Below are positions 25,289 through 35,834 of a stretch of DNA of 64,000 nt, piece by piece. The stretch covers positions 124,001 to 188,000 of the forward strand of contig WOFQ01000016.1 of NCBI GenBank assembly GCA_012184525.1, given 5' to 3'. Within the stretch, counting starts at the first letter, position 1, and each line of letters starts with the position of its first letter. The position numbers and the translations under genes are program-made. The notes under the pieces were generated by a model. It was given only the letters and a program-made list of their open reading frames with translations, was not told where the DNA came from and ran no database searches. This DNA comes from Xenoacremonium recifei. Its lineage: Eukaryota; Ascomycota; Sordariomycetes; Hypocreales; Nectriaceae.

Positions 25289-26307
25289 GTTGATTATTTC
25301 GGGCGTGGTGAGTTGTTGTTGGACTCCTGAAGAAAGATACTACATTTAATCAAGATGGGATCTATGTTCTTATGTCTTTTAGACTTCAGGCCATCTCTTC
25401 TACCCAACCTGTGAAAGTCCCGCTGTTTGAACGTCTCTTGCCGGTTGCGTCTATCTTCTACGAGTTATCGGACCATTACTCCCTGATTAACATGATAACT
25501 TGCCGTAATCACCCTATTATCACATATCCCTCTTCCTCGACGAGCGCAAACCATGGGATCGAATCCGGTTGAAAGAATGAGCCCCAGTCCGGAACCAAAA
25601 CGGGACGTTAGAGTTTGCGGCTCACAAAGAGGCTTGAGTGCAAACGTTGAGGCTGAAACCACACATTTAGAGACACATGCATACACAATGCCCTCCTTTC
25701 AGCTGGCTAAAACGAGAGAATGCCCACTGTAAGACCGAGCGGTGGGGATGACGAGGTGGCTGCGAGCGTTTCCAGGGGCCGTCCGGGAAGAAGCTTCATC
25801 GCGATATCAGGATTAAGATTTGCCAAAAGTTCCGGTCGTTGAAAACGGCCATTCCATTGTCCAGCGGAACGGCAGTCGCAGGCAGCCACTGCAGCTCTGT
25901 GCGTGATCGACACGAGGGTTCGTGATTTCGCCGAGATGTAAGACAGCTTGGAGGTGAGCTCAAGGCTGAGGATTTGCAGCACTGGAATGCGGCACACGGG
26001 GGATTGACAAGAAGTGCCGGCCCTGGAACTAGCAATGATCGACAAATGGCGTTGTTTTAGCTACCGCAGGATGTGCCGAACCAGTGTTTGCTCAATTGGA
26101 CTATAACCTTTGCGTCGAAGCAAGCTCGATAAGAGCTTCCTGACGTCTTCGGTGGATGATGATGCTATCTGGGAGGGAAAGGACCGAGCCAGGAGGACAT
26201 ATAGTCTGGCTAAGCGGCGATTCAATCGAGTAAGCTTGAAATTGATCATTTGGAATTTCAACAAGGTGCCTCTCTGACTCTCTGAGACCCGCAGAATATT
26301 GCCCATC
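25289..26307. other. Shared promoter region, PKS and FSH hydrolase
   Basis: About 1 kb between the divergent PKS and hydrolase genes. This arrangement favours co-expression. I did not find a convincing binding-site palindrome by eye, and the short minus-strand frames are not coding-like. Confidence 0.55.
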
Positions 26308-27246
26308 ATGAAGTTTCTCTGTCTGCATGGCGCTTATGGAAGTGCAGCGGTTTGTCTCTCTAACTTGGCTACACCGAAGAGTATCTTGGACTAACAATCA
26401 TTGCCTCAACACACAGAACTTCCAAGTACAATTGGGACCCCTCGTAGACCACGTCGAGAAGTCGGGTGTCAACAGCAGATTCAAATGGATCAACGGCTTC
26501 CACAATGCCACTCCACCACCCGGGTTTGAGGACTACTTCGGGGCTCCTCCACTGCACAGATTCATTGATTACGATGGTGTCGGGCAGCTAGATACCCTCA
26601 TCAGCAAGATTCGCCAGTTCCCTGAAGGTCTCTCGGCGGAAGAGACAATGCGACGCCTTACAGCAAGCCAGAACATGTTCACGCCTGATGCCGTCCATCT
26701 TGCTCTCGACAAACTCTTTGAAATTATCGACAATGATCCCGAGATTGAGGTAAGTTGTATAATGCCCCAAGTCTGAAGACTCTGTGCTCATCTCTCGTAG
26801 GGGATCTTGGGCTACTCTGAGGGTGCCACTACTGCCGCAACTCTGATTTTGGAAGAGAGGCGAAGGTGGGAAGAGAAAGGAATCCCGCGCAGAATCAAGG
26901 TCAGCCAAATAATATGTCCCTTTCTTATGATATTGCGAAACAAGACACTAACTTTAGCAATCAGTGCGCTATCTTCTTCGCTGGTTGGCCGCCTGTGCGA
27001 TTGGCAGGCAACTCGGTCGAGTGTATCCTGGCTGATGAGTCTGATGACTACATTGATATTCCTACGTGCCACATCGTAGGCTGTAACGACCCGTACATCA
27101 AGGGAGCTATGGCTCTGTACTCGGTCTGTGATGAGAATACTGCAGTTCTCTTCGACCACGGGAAGGGCCACACGGTTCCGCGCGACACCAGAACGCTGTC
27201 GGAATTAGTTTCAGCCATTGACCAGACAATGACTATGGCTCATTAG
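26308..27246 (+). CDS. FSH-type serine hydrolase (LovG-like)
   Basis: Four exons: 26308-26349, 26417-26749, 26801-26899 and 26965-27246, giving 251 residues with every junction in phase 0. It begins MKFLCLHGAYGSAANF, the FSH1 oxyanion-loop signature. The nucleophile Ser131 is in ILGYSEGATTA, a likely acid Asp is in VGCNDPYI, and the His is in DHGKGHTVP. Length and layout match the FSH1/DUF341 family of alpha/beta hydrolases. LovG, a member, cuts the lovastatin diketide/nonaketide chain from its PKS. Being divergent from an HR-PKS that lacks a release domain, this protein most likely offloads the polyketide or edits stalled chains. That role is inferred from context. Confidence 0.93.
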
Positions 27247-27907
27247 CTGAGCTTGTATAACTCTAGAATATAGACCAGTTAGACATAATATTAGAACATT
27301 AATTTTGTGATGGCTTTCGTCCGCCCTTAGACTGCCAAGATATCGCCCCTCGTATGAAGGGTACTTTCTGCGTTTGGGACCTGAAATATGAGTATCTCAA
27401 CATGATACTCTCCTGCATTCCACTTGCGCAGTCAAGCGTGAGACAATGGTACCTGTTCTGGGAAAATTGATCTTAGAACATGGCCGATCCGAGACATGTC
27501 AATGTCGACCAGGGGACAAAGGCAAGCGGGAATTTATTAATGCCGATCCCATTCATATCTGAACCACATATTGAAGCCGCACACTATGTAAAATGCTTAG
27601 GCACAGAGACACCTCGTGCGCGTCCTAGCTGGCCGAGGGCCCGAACTGCTGCGTAACGCATTCCGTCGAGTCCGTTCCATGGGAACAAAGCATTCTTCAG
27701 CACAATTTCCACATGATTCTGGGGAATGGATTCGTAGGCATCGGTTCGTCGGAGACAAACCCCAAGAAAAGAGAGGCATGCATCTGGCGTTCTCACGGCA
27801 GCGGCCCGGATGTCTTTGTTCGTCAGTTTAGAACTAGTATTTAATACTCGTGGCAAGACGGCAACTTCCTGCGTTCCATCTGGGTAACTGCTCAACCAAC
27901 CTTCGTG
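27247..27907. other. Intergenic, no gene seen
   Basis: The 3' region of the hydrolase and 5' region of the lipase gene. A minus-strand frame at 27584-27895 has no recognisable content. Confidence 0.5.
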
Positions 27908-29263
27908 ATGAAACTATTCAGCTCTTTACTTCTGCAAACTTTGGCTATATTGCCTGCTGTATACGCCCGCAAAGCTGTCTTAACTAAGAAATCGAGTCTC
28001 TTGATCCCCAGCGACGACCCCTTCTACGACGTTCCCAGTGACATCGATGGAGTTGACCCCGGAACCATTCTCAACCACCGAGCACCGCCCTCGCCTATTG
28101 GTGCTTTCGGAGTAGCTCCGTCAAACCTGAAGGAGAGTTACCAGTTGCTCTACGGAACCACCGACAACGTTGGAAACAGGACCGCTACAGTCGTCACCGT
28201 TTTGATCCCTAACGATGCTGACTTCGGTAAAGTTCTCTCGTACCAAATTGCTGAAGACGCGGCATCCATTGATTGCGCTCCATCTTTCGGCTTTCAAATT
28301 GAATCTCTTTATGACCCCAAAATCGGATCCAACACGACACAGCTCCAGCTATTACTAGTGGAAGCAGCACTGGATCAAGGATGGGTTGTGATCGTTCCGG
28401 ACTTTGAAGGGCCGAAAGGCGCCTATGGATCTGGGAAACTGGCCGCCCATGCAACCCTCGACGGCATCCGCGCAGTCCTTGATTCAAAGTCAATTACGGG
28501 TGTTGAGGAAGATGCAAGAGTTACACTTTGGGGGTATTCCGGAGGCGGGAGTGTCACCAAGGGCGCCGTGGAGTTGCAAGCCCAGTACGCGCCAGAACTG
28601 AACATTGCCGGCGCGGCCTTTGGAGGAATTGGAACGAAGGCTTCTGACCCTGTCAGTTTGAACGAACAGCGTATCGCGGGATTTATTGTGGTAGCACTCG
28701 TCGGGATTGCCAACCAGTACCCCGCGATTGAATCTCTCATCAACGAGCACCTGAAGCCCGAATACAAGGAGAAGTTCTACTCACCACTGCATCAATGCTT
28801 GGAGGCTAACGTCGCAACTTTTGCATACGATAACATCCTGGACATGTTCGATAACTGGCGGAAAGTCTTTTACAATTCCACCTTTCTTGAAATCGTCCAG
28901 GAGGGCACTGCAGCTGGCCCCATACCGCAAGTTCCAATTTACTGGTATCAATGTGTCAACGACGAGGTTGCAAGTATCTCAGTCATAGATTCCGATGTGC
29001 GGAAGTACTGTGCTGGTGGTGCCAAGGTTGACTTCGTTAAGGATACCGCGCACAACGTGACTCATACGAGCCACGGAATCATCGCAGCGCCACAAGCACT
29101 GGCATGGCTTGAGGGCATCATGAACGGCACTATTGTCGAAACGGGCTGCACAGACACTGATATCACGACGTCACAACTTGATCCGAACTTTGTGGACCTC
29201 TTTCCCAAGGAGATTCAAACGTTACTGTACCAGCAGTTCGAATCGGCCGAGGCTAAGACGTAA
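27908..29263 (+). CDS. Secretory lipase (LIP family)
   Basis: An intronless frame of 451 residues from the ATG at 27908. The N-terminus MKLFSSLLLQTLAILPAVYA is a clear signal peptide. The body follows the secretory lipase family (the LIP family of Candida and filamentous fungi): SYQLLYGTTDNVGNRTATVVT, the nucleophile elbow GYSGGG with Ser near residue 215, a late Asp region (YWYQCVNDEV) and a His in THTSHGI. Several N-glycosylation sequons are present. It would hydrolyse triacylglycerols or other esters outside the cell. It sits next to the PKS-linked hydrolase on the same strand, so it could also act on a polyketide ester, but a simple nutritional role is at least as likely. Confidence 0.92.
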   Translation: MKLFSSLLLQTLAILPAVYARKAVLTKKSSLLIPSDDPFYDVPSDIDGVDPGTILNHRAPPSPIGAFGVAPSNLKESYQLLYGTTDNVGNRTATVVTVLIPNDADFGKVLSYQIAEDAASIDCAPSFGFQIESLYDPKIGSNTTQLQLLLVEAALDQGWVVIVPDFEGPKGAYGSGKLAAHATLDGIRAVLDSKSITGVEEDARVTLWGYSGGGSVTKGAVELQAQYAPELNIAGAAFGGIGTKASDPVSLNEQRIAGFIVVALVGIANQYPAIESLINEHLKPEYKEKFYSPLHQCLEANVATFAYDNILDMFDNWRKVFYNSTFLEIVQEGTAAGPIPQVPIYWYQCVNDEVASISVIDSDVRKYCAGGAKVDFVKDTAHNVTHTSHGIIAAPQALAWLEGIMNGTIVETGCTDTDITTSQLDPNFVDLFPKEIQTLLYQQFESAEAKT

Positions 29264-29678
29264 GGGAGGTTTGATACGAGATCATGGCATAGGCATTGGG
29301 TTAAGGAAAGCACATGGGAACTAAGTTTGGCGCACAAATAGATACTAGATAGACACAGAATTAAATGCTTTGGTCCGGAACCGAACCTTCGTTATTATTA
29401 TACTCAACACCGCTCCCTTGTTTCGGATTTTATAATACTCGCCTTCACAAAAGAATTAAAGTTCGATCTTGTCCCAATGTGTGTCATTTTTCCGCGTTGG
29501 TTTTTTCCCCTAATAGATATCAAGCTAACGAAACCTAGCTGGCTCCAACTAACTTGACTTGCTACTGTGGTCCGCACATTTTCTGCTTGATTGTTTGTAA
29601 AGACAGTATTCTTTGAGTTTCAGGCAACGACCGAGCATTCTCAAAAGATACTTTCCCTCGACGGCGAGGTTGCCACAC
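29264..29678. other. Convergent 3' region, no gene seen
   Basis: Lies between the 3' ends of the lipase and sulfatase genes. AT-rich, with no supported feature. Confidence 0.5.
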
Positions 29679-31677
29679 TCAAGTCCAGTCACTCCACCTA
29701 GAGCCTTCCCAGTACACAATTCCATCCTTCTCAAACTGAGGACCCTCTGCATCAATGATATATCCCAACTCGCAGCGAGAATACTTGATCTTAGTCTGTT
29801 CCTCGTAGAATGCGTCAAAAGTCGGCGCCAAAGCCTCCTCCAAGGTTGCCACGTTTCCCTCAGGATGTAGTGACTGCCATGGTTTTGAGCAAGTCGATCC
29901 CTTGCAGGACTTTAGCACGAAGAGCAGAGAGTCCAGTCGTGGAATGACCTTGTGAAGAGGGTAGCCGAGTATGGTAGTCTGTGCAGCCAACTCAGTTTCT
30001 TCCTCGTGGAGTAGGTTGCGCAGCTGTCCTGGATCTGACTGTGGACGGGATTAGCTTCTTGTGTTCCCTCTATGATGAGGCATCGAGGTTGGACTTACGT
30101 TCATCTCATAAAGCTCCCGCTCGTTCGAGCACCAAACAGAGTAGTACAGATTGTAATCCTGTCCCACAACTCGCAGCGCCTTATACGTGTTGTTAAAAAC
30201 TCGCTTATCATCACCTCCATTAAAGCCATAGTTGCCCTCACTAATCGCCCACCCCCAATACTCAACATTAACATGCTCCTTAGACAACGGAGCCTCTTCT
30301 ATGTCCGCTTTGGAAAGAGGAATAGGCGACCCATCGAAGTCCGCCCGCAGAGGGGCTCCAGCAAGCTGAAGGATTGTGGGAACTAGATCGACGTGTGCCG
30401 TAACAGACTCGGTCACTGCACCCTTAGGAATACCCGGTCCCCTAACAATCAGCGGGATGTTGATGTCCTCCTCATAGCTGCACTCTTTTCCAGGAGGCAG
30501 GCGGTGCTGACTGATGTGATAACCGTTGTCCGTAGTATAGAAAATATACGTGTTATCTAGAACACCCAGCGCCTCTAGCTTCGCCACTACGTCTTCAACC
30601 ATCTCATCTACAGCCTGTAACGCCTGCAGCCGGCCGCGGTAGTGCCTGTCGTTGTACTCGACCATCTCGTCAGTAAGCTTAGGTTGGCGACGAATCCAGT
30701 CTGCGCCAGAAGGCTTATCAGGGTTGAAGTTCTCCCGCCGCGGCACCTTGGCGCCTTTGAAGAGGTGTTCGTGGCGTTTTGCAGCTTTTGGAATATTGAC
30801 TCTGAACTTATCATCGGATACCGGCACGTCTTCGTCGGGCCCCTTGACGGGGTTGAGTATGGTGCCGTTGACATTGCTGTGCGGCGCAATGGGGGCAATG
30901 CCCAAGAAAAACGGTTGGTCTGCGGCGACCGCGTCTTCAAGGAAACTAAGAGCTTTGTTTGCGATGATGTCAGTCGAGTATTCGCCTGCATGATTGATAG
31001 GCTTGTCAAAGTTTCGCTGAAAAGTTCCATTCCAGTAATCGTAAGTATTGGGGTCCAATAAGAAGTCCTGGTTGTTGATTAGTATACTTTGGTGTTGTGT
31101 CTGCGTCACAGAGAAGATGTTCATAACTTACGGAACTGTTCCATCCCTTGAGGTGAGGGCTGTCATAGTTCCAAACTGTATGAGCGTTGAACATTTTGCC
31201 AGCATACAAAGTATTGTAACCTGCGGCTTGCAGCCAGATGGGCAGATAGTTCTCGTTATGGCCATTCTTCACGAAGATAGGGAATCCGCCTGGGGGATCC
31301 AATCAGCTACGGAAGCCTATTACATGACTCAAGGATTGCATACCATATGGAGGGTTTAGATCGGTCACATTTGTATTGTGAGCCAGCTTGCCCGTCCAGA
31401 GAGTAGCGCGCGATGGGCAGCAAATAGCCGTCGTACAGTAATGCTTCTTGTAGTTCGTGCCCTGGTCAATGAGGTACTTCTGAATCAGAGGCGTGAATTT
31501 CATTGAGTCCATGTGAACATCCTGATCATCTGTCAGAATGAAAACGAAGTTGGGTTTATTAGCCGAGTCATGTTCAAGACTAGCCGGCGGTGCAAGCGGG
31601 ATTTGATCTTGAGCGCTCGCCACCAGGGCAATACACAATGCGCCCGTCAACACAGAAAAAGGACCTTGGAAATACAT
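29679..31677 (-). CDS. Arylsulfatase-type sulfatase, secreted
   Basis: Four exons: 31344-31677, 31132-31289, 30099-31067 and 29679-30038, with junctions in frame, giving 606 residues. The N-terminus (VLTGALCIALVASAQ) is a signal peptide. PNFVFILTDDQD supplies the Asp pair for calcium. TAICCPSRATLWTGK is the sulfatase signature CxPSR, in which Cys is oxidised to formylglycine by a separate enzyme. Later metal ligands and the hallmark YTTDNGYHISQHRLPPGK are present, and the C-terminal SDPGQLRNLL is usual in the family. It would release sulfate from aryl or carbohydrate sulfates outside the cell, often when sulfur is short. Many N-glycosylation sequons. It converges on the lipase; membership of the PKS region is uncertain. 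Confidence 0.94.
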
Positions 31678-32023
31678 TTTGAACCTCTCCGATGAAACAA
31701 AAAAGATGAGGAGCGCCGGCCAAATGTGGGTTTGGAGCTGTTATTATCAGTCTGGCTGTTTCGGCATACGCGTCGGCATACTGAATAAGTGATGGTGTGC
31801 TTCGGCCCCATACTCACGCCAACGCCCACTATCCTAGCACATTTGCCAGCTTAGTATACTTGGTATCACAGTCAATTATATAAGAGATAATATGAGATAG
31901 CATATAGTATATCATTATATCTACTATCTTGGCCCACGGTGATATAGTCCACTATACGAGATAGTATATATGCGCGACCAGCTAGCTAAGGCGGTCGAGA
32001 TACTTTAAGGGGTTTCGGGTGAA
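31678..32023. repeat. AT-rich patch with imperfect inverted repeats
   Basis: The first half is the sulfatase promoter. From about 31,850 to 31,970 the sequence is very AT-rich, with repeated GAGATAGTATA-type words in both orientations (for example TAGTATAT...ATATCTACTA). It may be a decayed short element or simply a 3' flank of the HeLo-ankyrin gene. No coding. Confidence 0.35.
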
Positions 32024-35012
32024 TCATACCAGACCGAGGTCAGTATTGGAAGCCCGTAGTTCGATTACAGTGTCTTCAGAAGTTGTCCGGTTCATCGCAG
32101 AGTAACCATCCTGTTGTAACTCGGGGAGCCCTTCTTCGCCAATGACGCTCTCTTCATTCGATACTATGGCACAGAAGTCGCAATTTGGATCCTGACAGCC
32201 AAAGACCCAGCCGCAACGGTAGCACTTGTCTCGACCGTGAAGCAAGCTGCAGCAAAATTGCGGGTCTCTCTTCGGCCACCCCTGAAGAAGAACACCACGC
32301 ATGAGGAAGCTGGTGCGATCGGAATCATCAGAGTCATCGTCCTCGTCGGAAGAATCGTCTTCGTAAGTGTCATGCTTTGCGGGCATCACATGAATAGCAT
32401 CGGAATCAGTGTTATTCAAATCGTGTGGGTACGGACATAGGTGTTCTTGACCAGCCCAAAGTCGACGAAAGTGATCTCTCGTATACCACTTGGTGTATTG
32501 GCCCACTCGGTGAATGTCACCTCGGACTTCTGAGGTATCGTAATCGCAAGTAACGAGAACAACGTCCCAGAGATCGCGTAGAAAGCTACCAAGGTTGTAT
32601 CTTTTAGTCGCTTCTGAGTATACTTCATGAGATACTGATCGACCAAGCATGTCTTTAGCCTTTACGTTGGCACCTTGTATGACCAGGTATATCAGTGCTT
32701 CTTTCTCTCTTTCGATACTAGCGTCTGGTAGATCATTTTTGCATGCATTTCTTAAACAAAGATGCAGACAGCTCTCTCCCGAAGAGCCCACTTCTAGGAC
32801 ACTCGCGCCTCGATCAAGAAGGAGAGATAATGTTGATTTTGCATATCCCGCATCGCTATCGCATACGGCCAAAAGCGGAGTACGGCCGAATTGGTCTCGC
32901 GATTGAATGTTCGCAAACGGTTCGGATAAATCCAGAAACAATTTCATTGATTCCTGTGAACACTCGTGGTTAAGATAACTGATCCTTCTCTGCAAGTAAG
33001 AGAGAATATTTATGGCTGTCTGACTTACAAAATTTCCAACGTGAAACACATTGAAAAAGGCTGGTAGTGAGTATCCCGAAAAGTCCATCGGATCGGCACC
33101 TGCCTCGAGGAGAAGCCTTCGACACTCAGTTGCCCTTGATCTCTCTTTCTTGGATTCTTGCCAATCCCTGATTATGGCCAAAATGGGGTACATCATCTGG
33201 TAATTATTGTAACAGAAGTCATCAACATCGGCATGATTTGATAAGAGAAATCGACAGATATGCGGTTGGATGTTGTCCACGGCGATCTCAGCTACCGATT
33301 AGCCTTAAGGGAAAGGGATATTTAAAGTATTAGTGCTTACTACGAGAAGAGAGTTCCCAAGCTCATCGTGGTCTCTCAAAGAGGCCTCACCATCTCGTAA
33401 CAGGCCCATAAACTCGGTCAATCGCCCTTCTCGGACGAGTTGGAATACTAAGGATGTTTTTGGAAGAATTCGGTTTGCTTGAAGCCGCGGGATAGAGGAG
33501 AAACTCCCGTTCCATGTGATCTGCTGTTGAATGGTCGCCCTGAACATGCTGCTCGTGCGATGGCGGGGAAGAAATGTTAACTTGGTGAGAAACTCGTCAA
33601 TATGCTCCAAGTTTTCTTGTTCGTTACTATTGTATCTGCGATCTGAGTGATCACACTGGACTCGACGTCGCTTGGTAGAGATGGTGAGAGTGCCACTTCC
33701 CATGTCATGAGATTTCCGCCGCCGGTCCTCTATAATGAAGTGGCTGGTTGGACGGCTGCTCGTCTCTGTGATTGAAGGTGTTAGCAGTGATATAGCATTG
33801 AATTGCATGTTTTATAATCACCATTTTCGTTGATGGACAACATTTGAGCAGAGGAAAACAGCCCTTCGATACGCCTGAGGTCTCTCATACTAATTGGCTC
33901 TCTATCCTCTGCCCGGACGGCCTCCAGGACTGTCTTCAGGTCCTCGACGATGCCGTCGACTTCTTGCACACTGGCTATACAATTCTTCTGGTATGCCAAC
34001 CTACAAAGGCGCGTAATGCAATTCTGGACTTTAACATTAGCAGCCATTCTCCCCGGCAATCCTGCCTCGGGTCGAGCATCGATGTTGGACGAAAAAAGTG
34101 GGTTGTTCTGAGTTGAATCTTGTCGCCTGGTGTCCTCTGCTCGATCTCGTATACACAACGTCGAATGATTTGACTGATCTTGAACCGCCATGGTATCCTT
34201 GAGGGACTGGATGGCACCAAGAACCAACGAAAGACACGATGTTGATTCAGTCCGTGACTCTCTCAAGGCCAAGGCGATTGCTCGTAGTTGCTCGTCTGTG
34301 CTTTCTCGCATCACATCACAAGCAGATCGAGTCTGATCCGTTGCCGTATGAATGGCAGAAAACTGCTCATCTCGCCGCAGGACTGCGGTCGAGAGATCCG
34401 TACGGAGAGATCCGTACGAATGTTGTTCATCTCTGTATGGATGGCATTCCACTGGGTCGTGCCGGCTTGGAGGGTTGTGCAAACGTCCTGGGACAACACG
34501 GAGATTTGTTCGCTCGAGCTGTAGATGGCATTACTAAGGAATGTCAGTATCAGAACACAATTAACATTCTTGCTCTTTAATAAAACAGATACTGGCCTTT
34601 GCGTAGATTGCAACCACAAACTCAAGGTGGATGAATGAGCGGCAACAATATTAGTCATTTGATCCAGCTCCTTCTCGTCAAACATAGTCCTAACCCGCTT
34701 CCATAGTGTTCGACCACGACTATCGGTGTGCAAGAATCTATGCTTGCTCAACTTGGAATCGATTCGCTTGAGATATTCGGAACATTCCTTGATTTGAGCT
34801 TCGAGACCATCAACTGGAGCACCACTGGTTACTGCCTGGCACTGAGCGAGCTGTTCCAAGGCACTTTGCAAGCCAGTGACAGTCGAAGCAGCAAGGGCAA
34901 CATTCTCTGGTGCGTCTTTGATGCTGTTTAAGCAGTTGGAAATAATCTTGGCAGATTGAATGCCCAGAGTGAGGAAAGCTACAACGCTAGCTCCAGCGCT
35001 GACGGCATCCAT
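32024..35012 (-). CDS. HeLo-like N-domain / ankyrin protein, frame broken by a 14-bp duplication
   Basis: Pieces 33822-35012, 33341-33765 and 32024-33286. The start MDAVSAGASVVAFLTLGIQSAK is the Helo_like_N fold found at the head of fungal STAND and incompatibility proteins. A long helical middle follows, then ankyrin-type repeats (RTPLLAVCDSDAG, CLHLCLRNAC, VIQGANVKAKD), an acidic run (YEDDSSDEDDDSDDSD) and a Cys cluster (CYRCGWVFGCQDPNCDFC) that may bind zinc. At 34391-34418 GAGAGATCCGTACG occurs twice in tandem, 14 bp per copy. One copy would leave the frame open (about 954 residues); two copies shift it. A 74-nt intron at 34519-34592 could alternatively re-enter the second frame. So the gene is either disrupted or spliced around the duplication. 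Divergent from the NLR. Confidence 0.75.
34391..34418. repeat. Exact 14-bp tandem duplication inside the HeLo-ankyrin gene
   Basis: GAGAGATCCGTACG at 34391-34404 is repeated without change at 34405-34418. The unit is not a multiple of three and lies exactly where the two coding frames of the gene meet. Confidence 0.95.
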
Positions 35013-35834
35013 GGTTAGGCGGAGCCGATGTATGCTCAACGACGGCCAAATTGAATGATTAGACGCTGGAATTGGGATTGAGCGAGTGTTCAAGAAGTGT
35101 ATCCCGAATTTCTCTGAATAACGAGGATACGCTCGCTGGGGATCGACAGGTCCTGTAATCGCGAGGCGATTTGACGCCGGTACGGGGGAGAAAGAAAGTG
35201 AAGAGGCGGGAGGAAAAGGTGGCCAGATAATCGCCTTGAGAATATGGATGGCGGGGGATTGGTAGCTGGTAGACTCAGCGTCACAGTGGCAGTGCAGTCA
35301 GGCCCAATTAGGCAGATTATGCAGGTGTTTCTGCGGGCATTGCTGAGGGAATGATTGGTTGGGTTATAGGGATTACTTCGCTGGCAATTGTGCCTCATAG
35401 GCGTTTTCTGGTTCACCTAGAGTATGGATGTTCACTCCTAAATTCTGGTGATAAAACCTAGCTTCCTCGGAGACGAAGCTCAAGCACACTAGAATCCATT
35501 TCCGTTTCCAGAGCTGAGTTCCTGCCACCTCGGGCTGGGCTGTCTATGAGCGAGGGCTGGAGATCCTAGAGCATGAGCTGAGGCGGGCTGGCTGAGCGAG
35601 AGGTTGAGGTACAGATCCCAACTGTTGGCTCACATGCATCCCAGCCAGCTCAGAGTCCACAGCTCAGCCACCGCAAAAATTAGGCAGCCGCAGCCTCCTG
35701 GAAATGTCTCTCCTCCCCCTCACTTGACCGCTCAGTCATACTCAGCTTCGTTCAGCACTACCGGGACCGAGACTGCTCCGTAAATCATCAGTCCGATGCA
35801 TCAATCCTCGACTTCTCGCCTCTAGGAAGTCATC
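35013..35834. promoter_or_regulatory. Divergent promoter region of the HeLo-ankyrin and NLR pair
   Basis: Shared 822-bp upstream region. It holds the first copy of a duplicated segment (35468-35594) and many GCTGAG/CTCAGC words around 35,520-35,665 that could pair with each other. Individual factor sites are not identifiable by eye. Confidence 0.5.
35468..35594 (+). repeat. Duplicated flank segment, copy 1
   Basis: Aligns with 40267-40400. The first 75 bases align without gaps at roughly three quarters identity by eye. Shared cores include AATCCATTT, TTTCCAGAGCTGA, GCGAGGGC and TGAGCTGAGG. Most differences are C/T or G/A. Confidence 0.7.
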
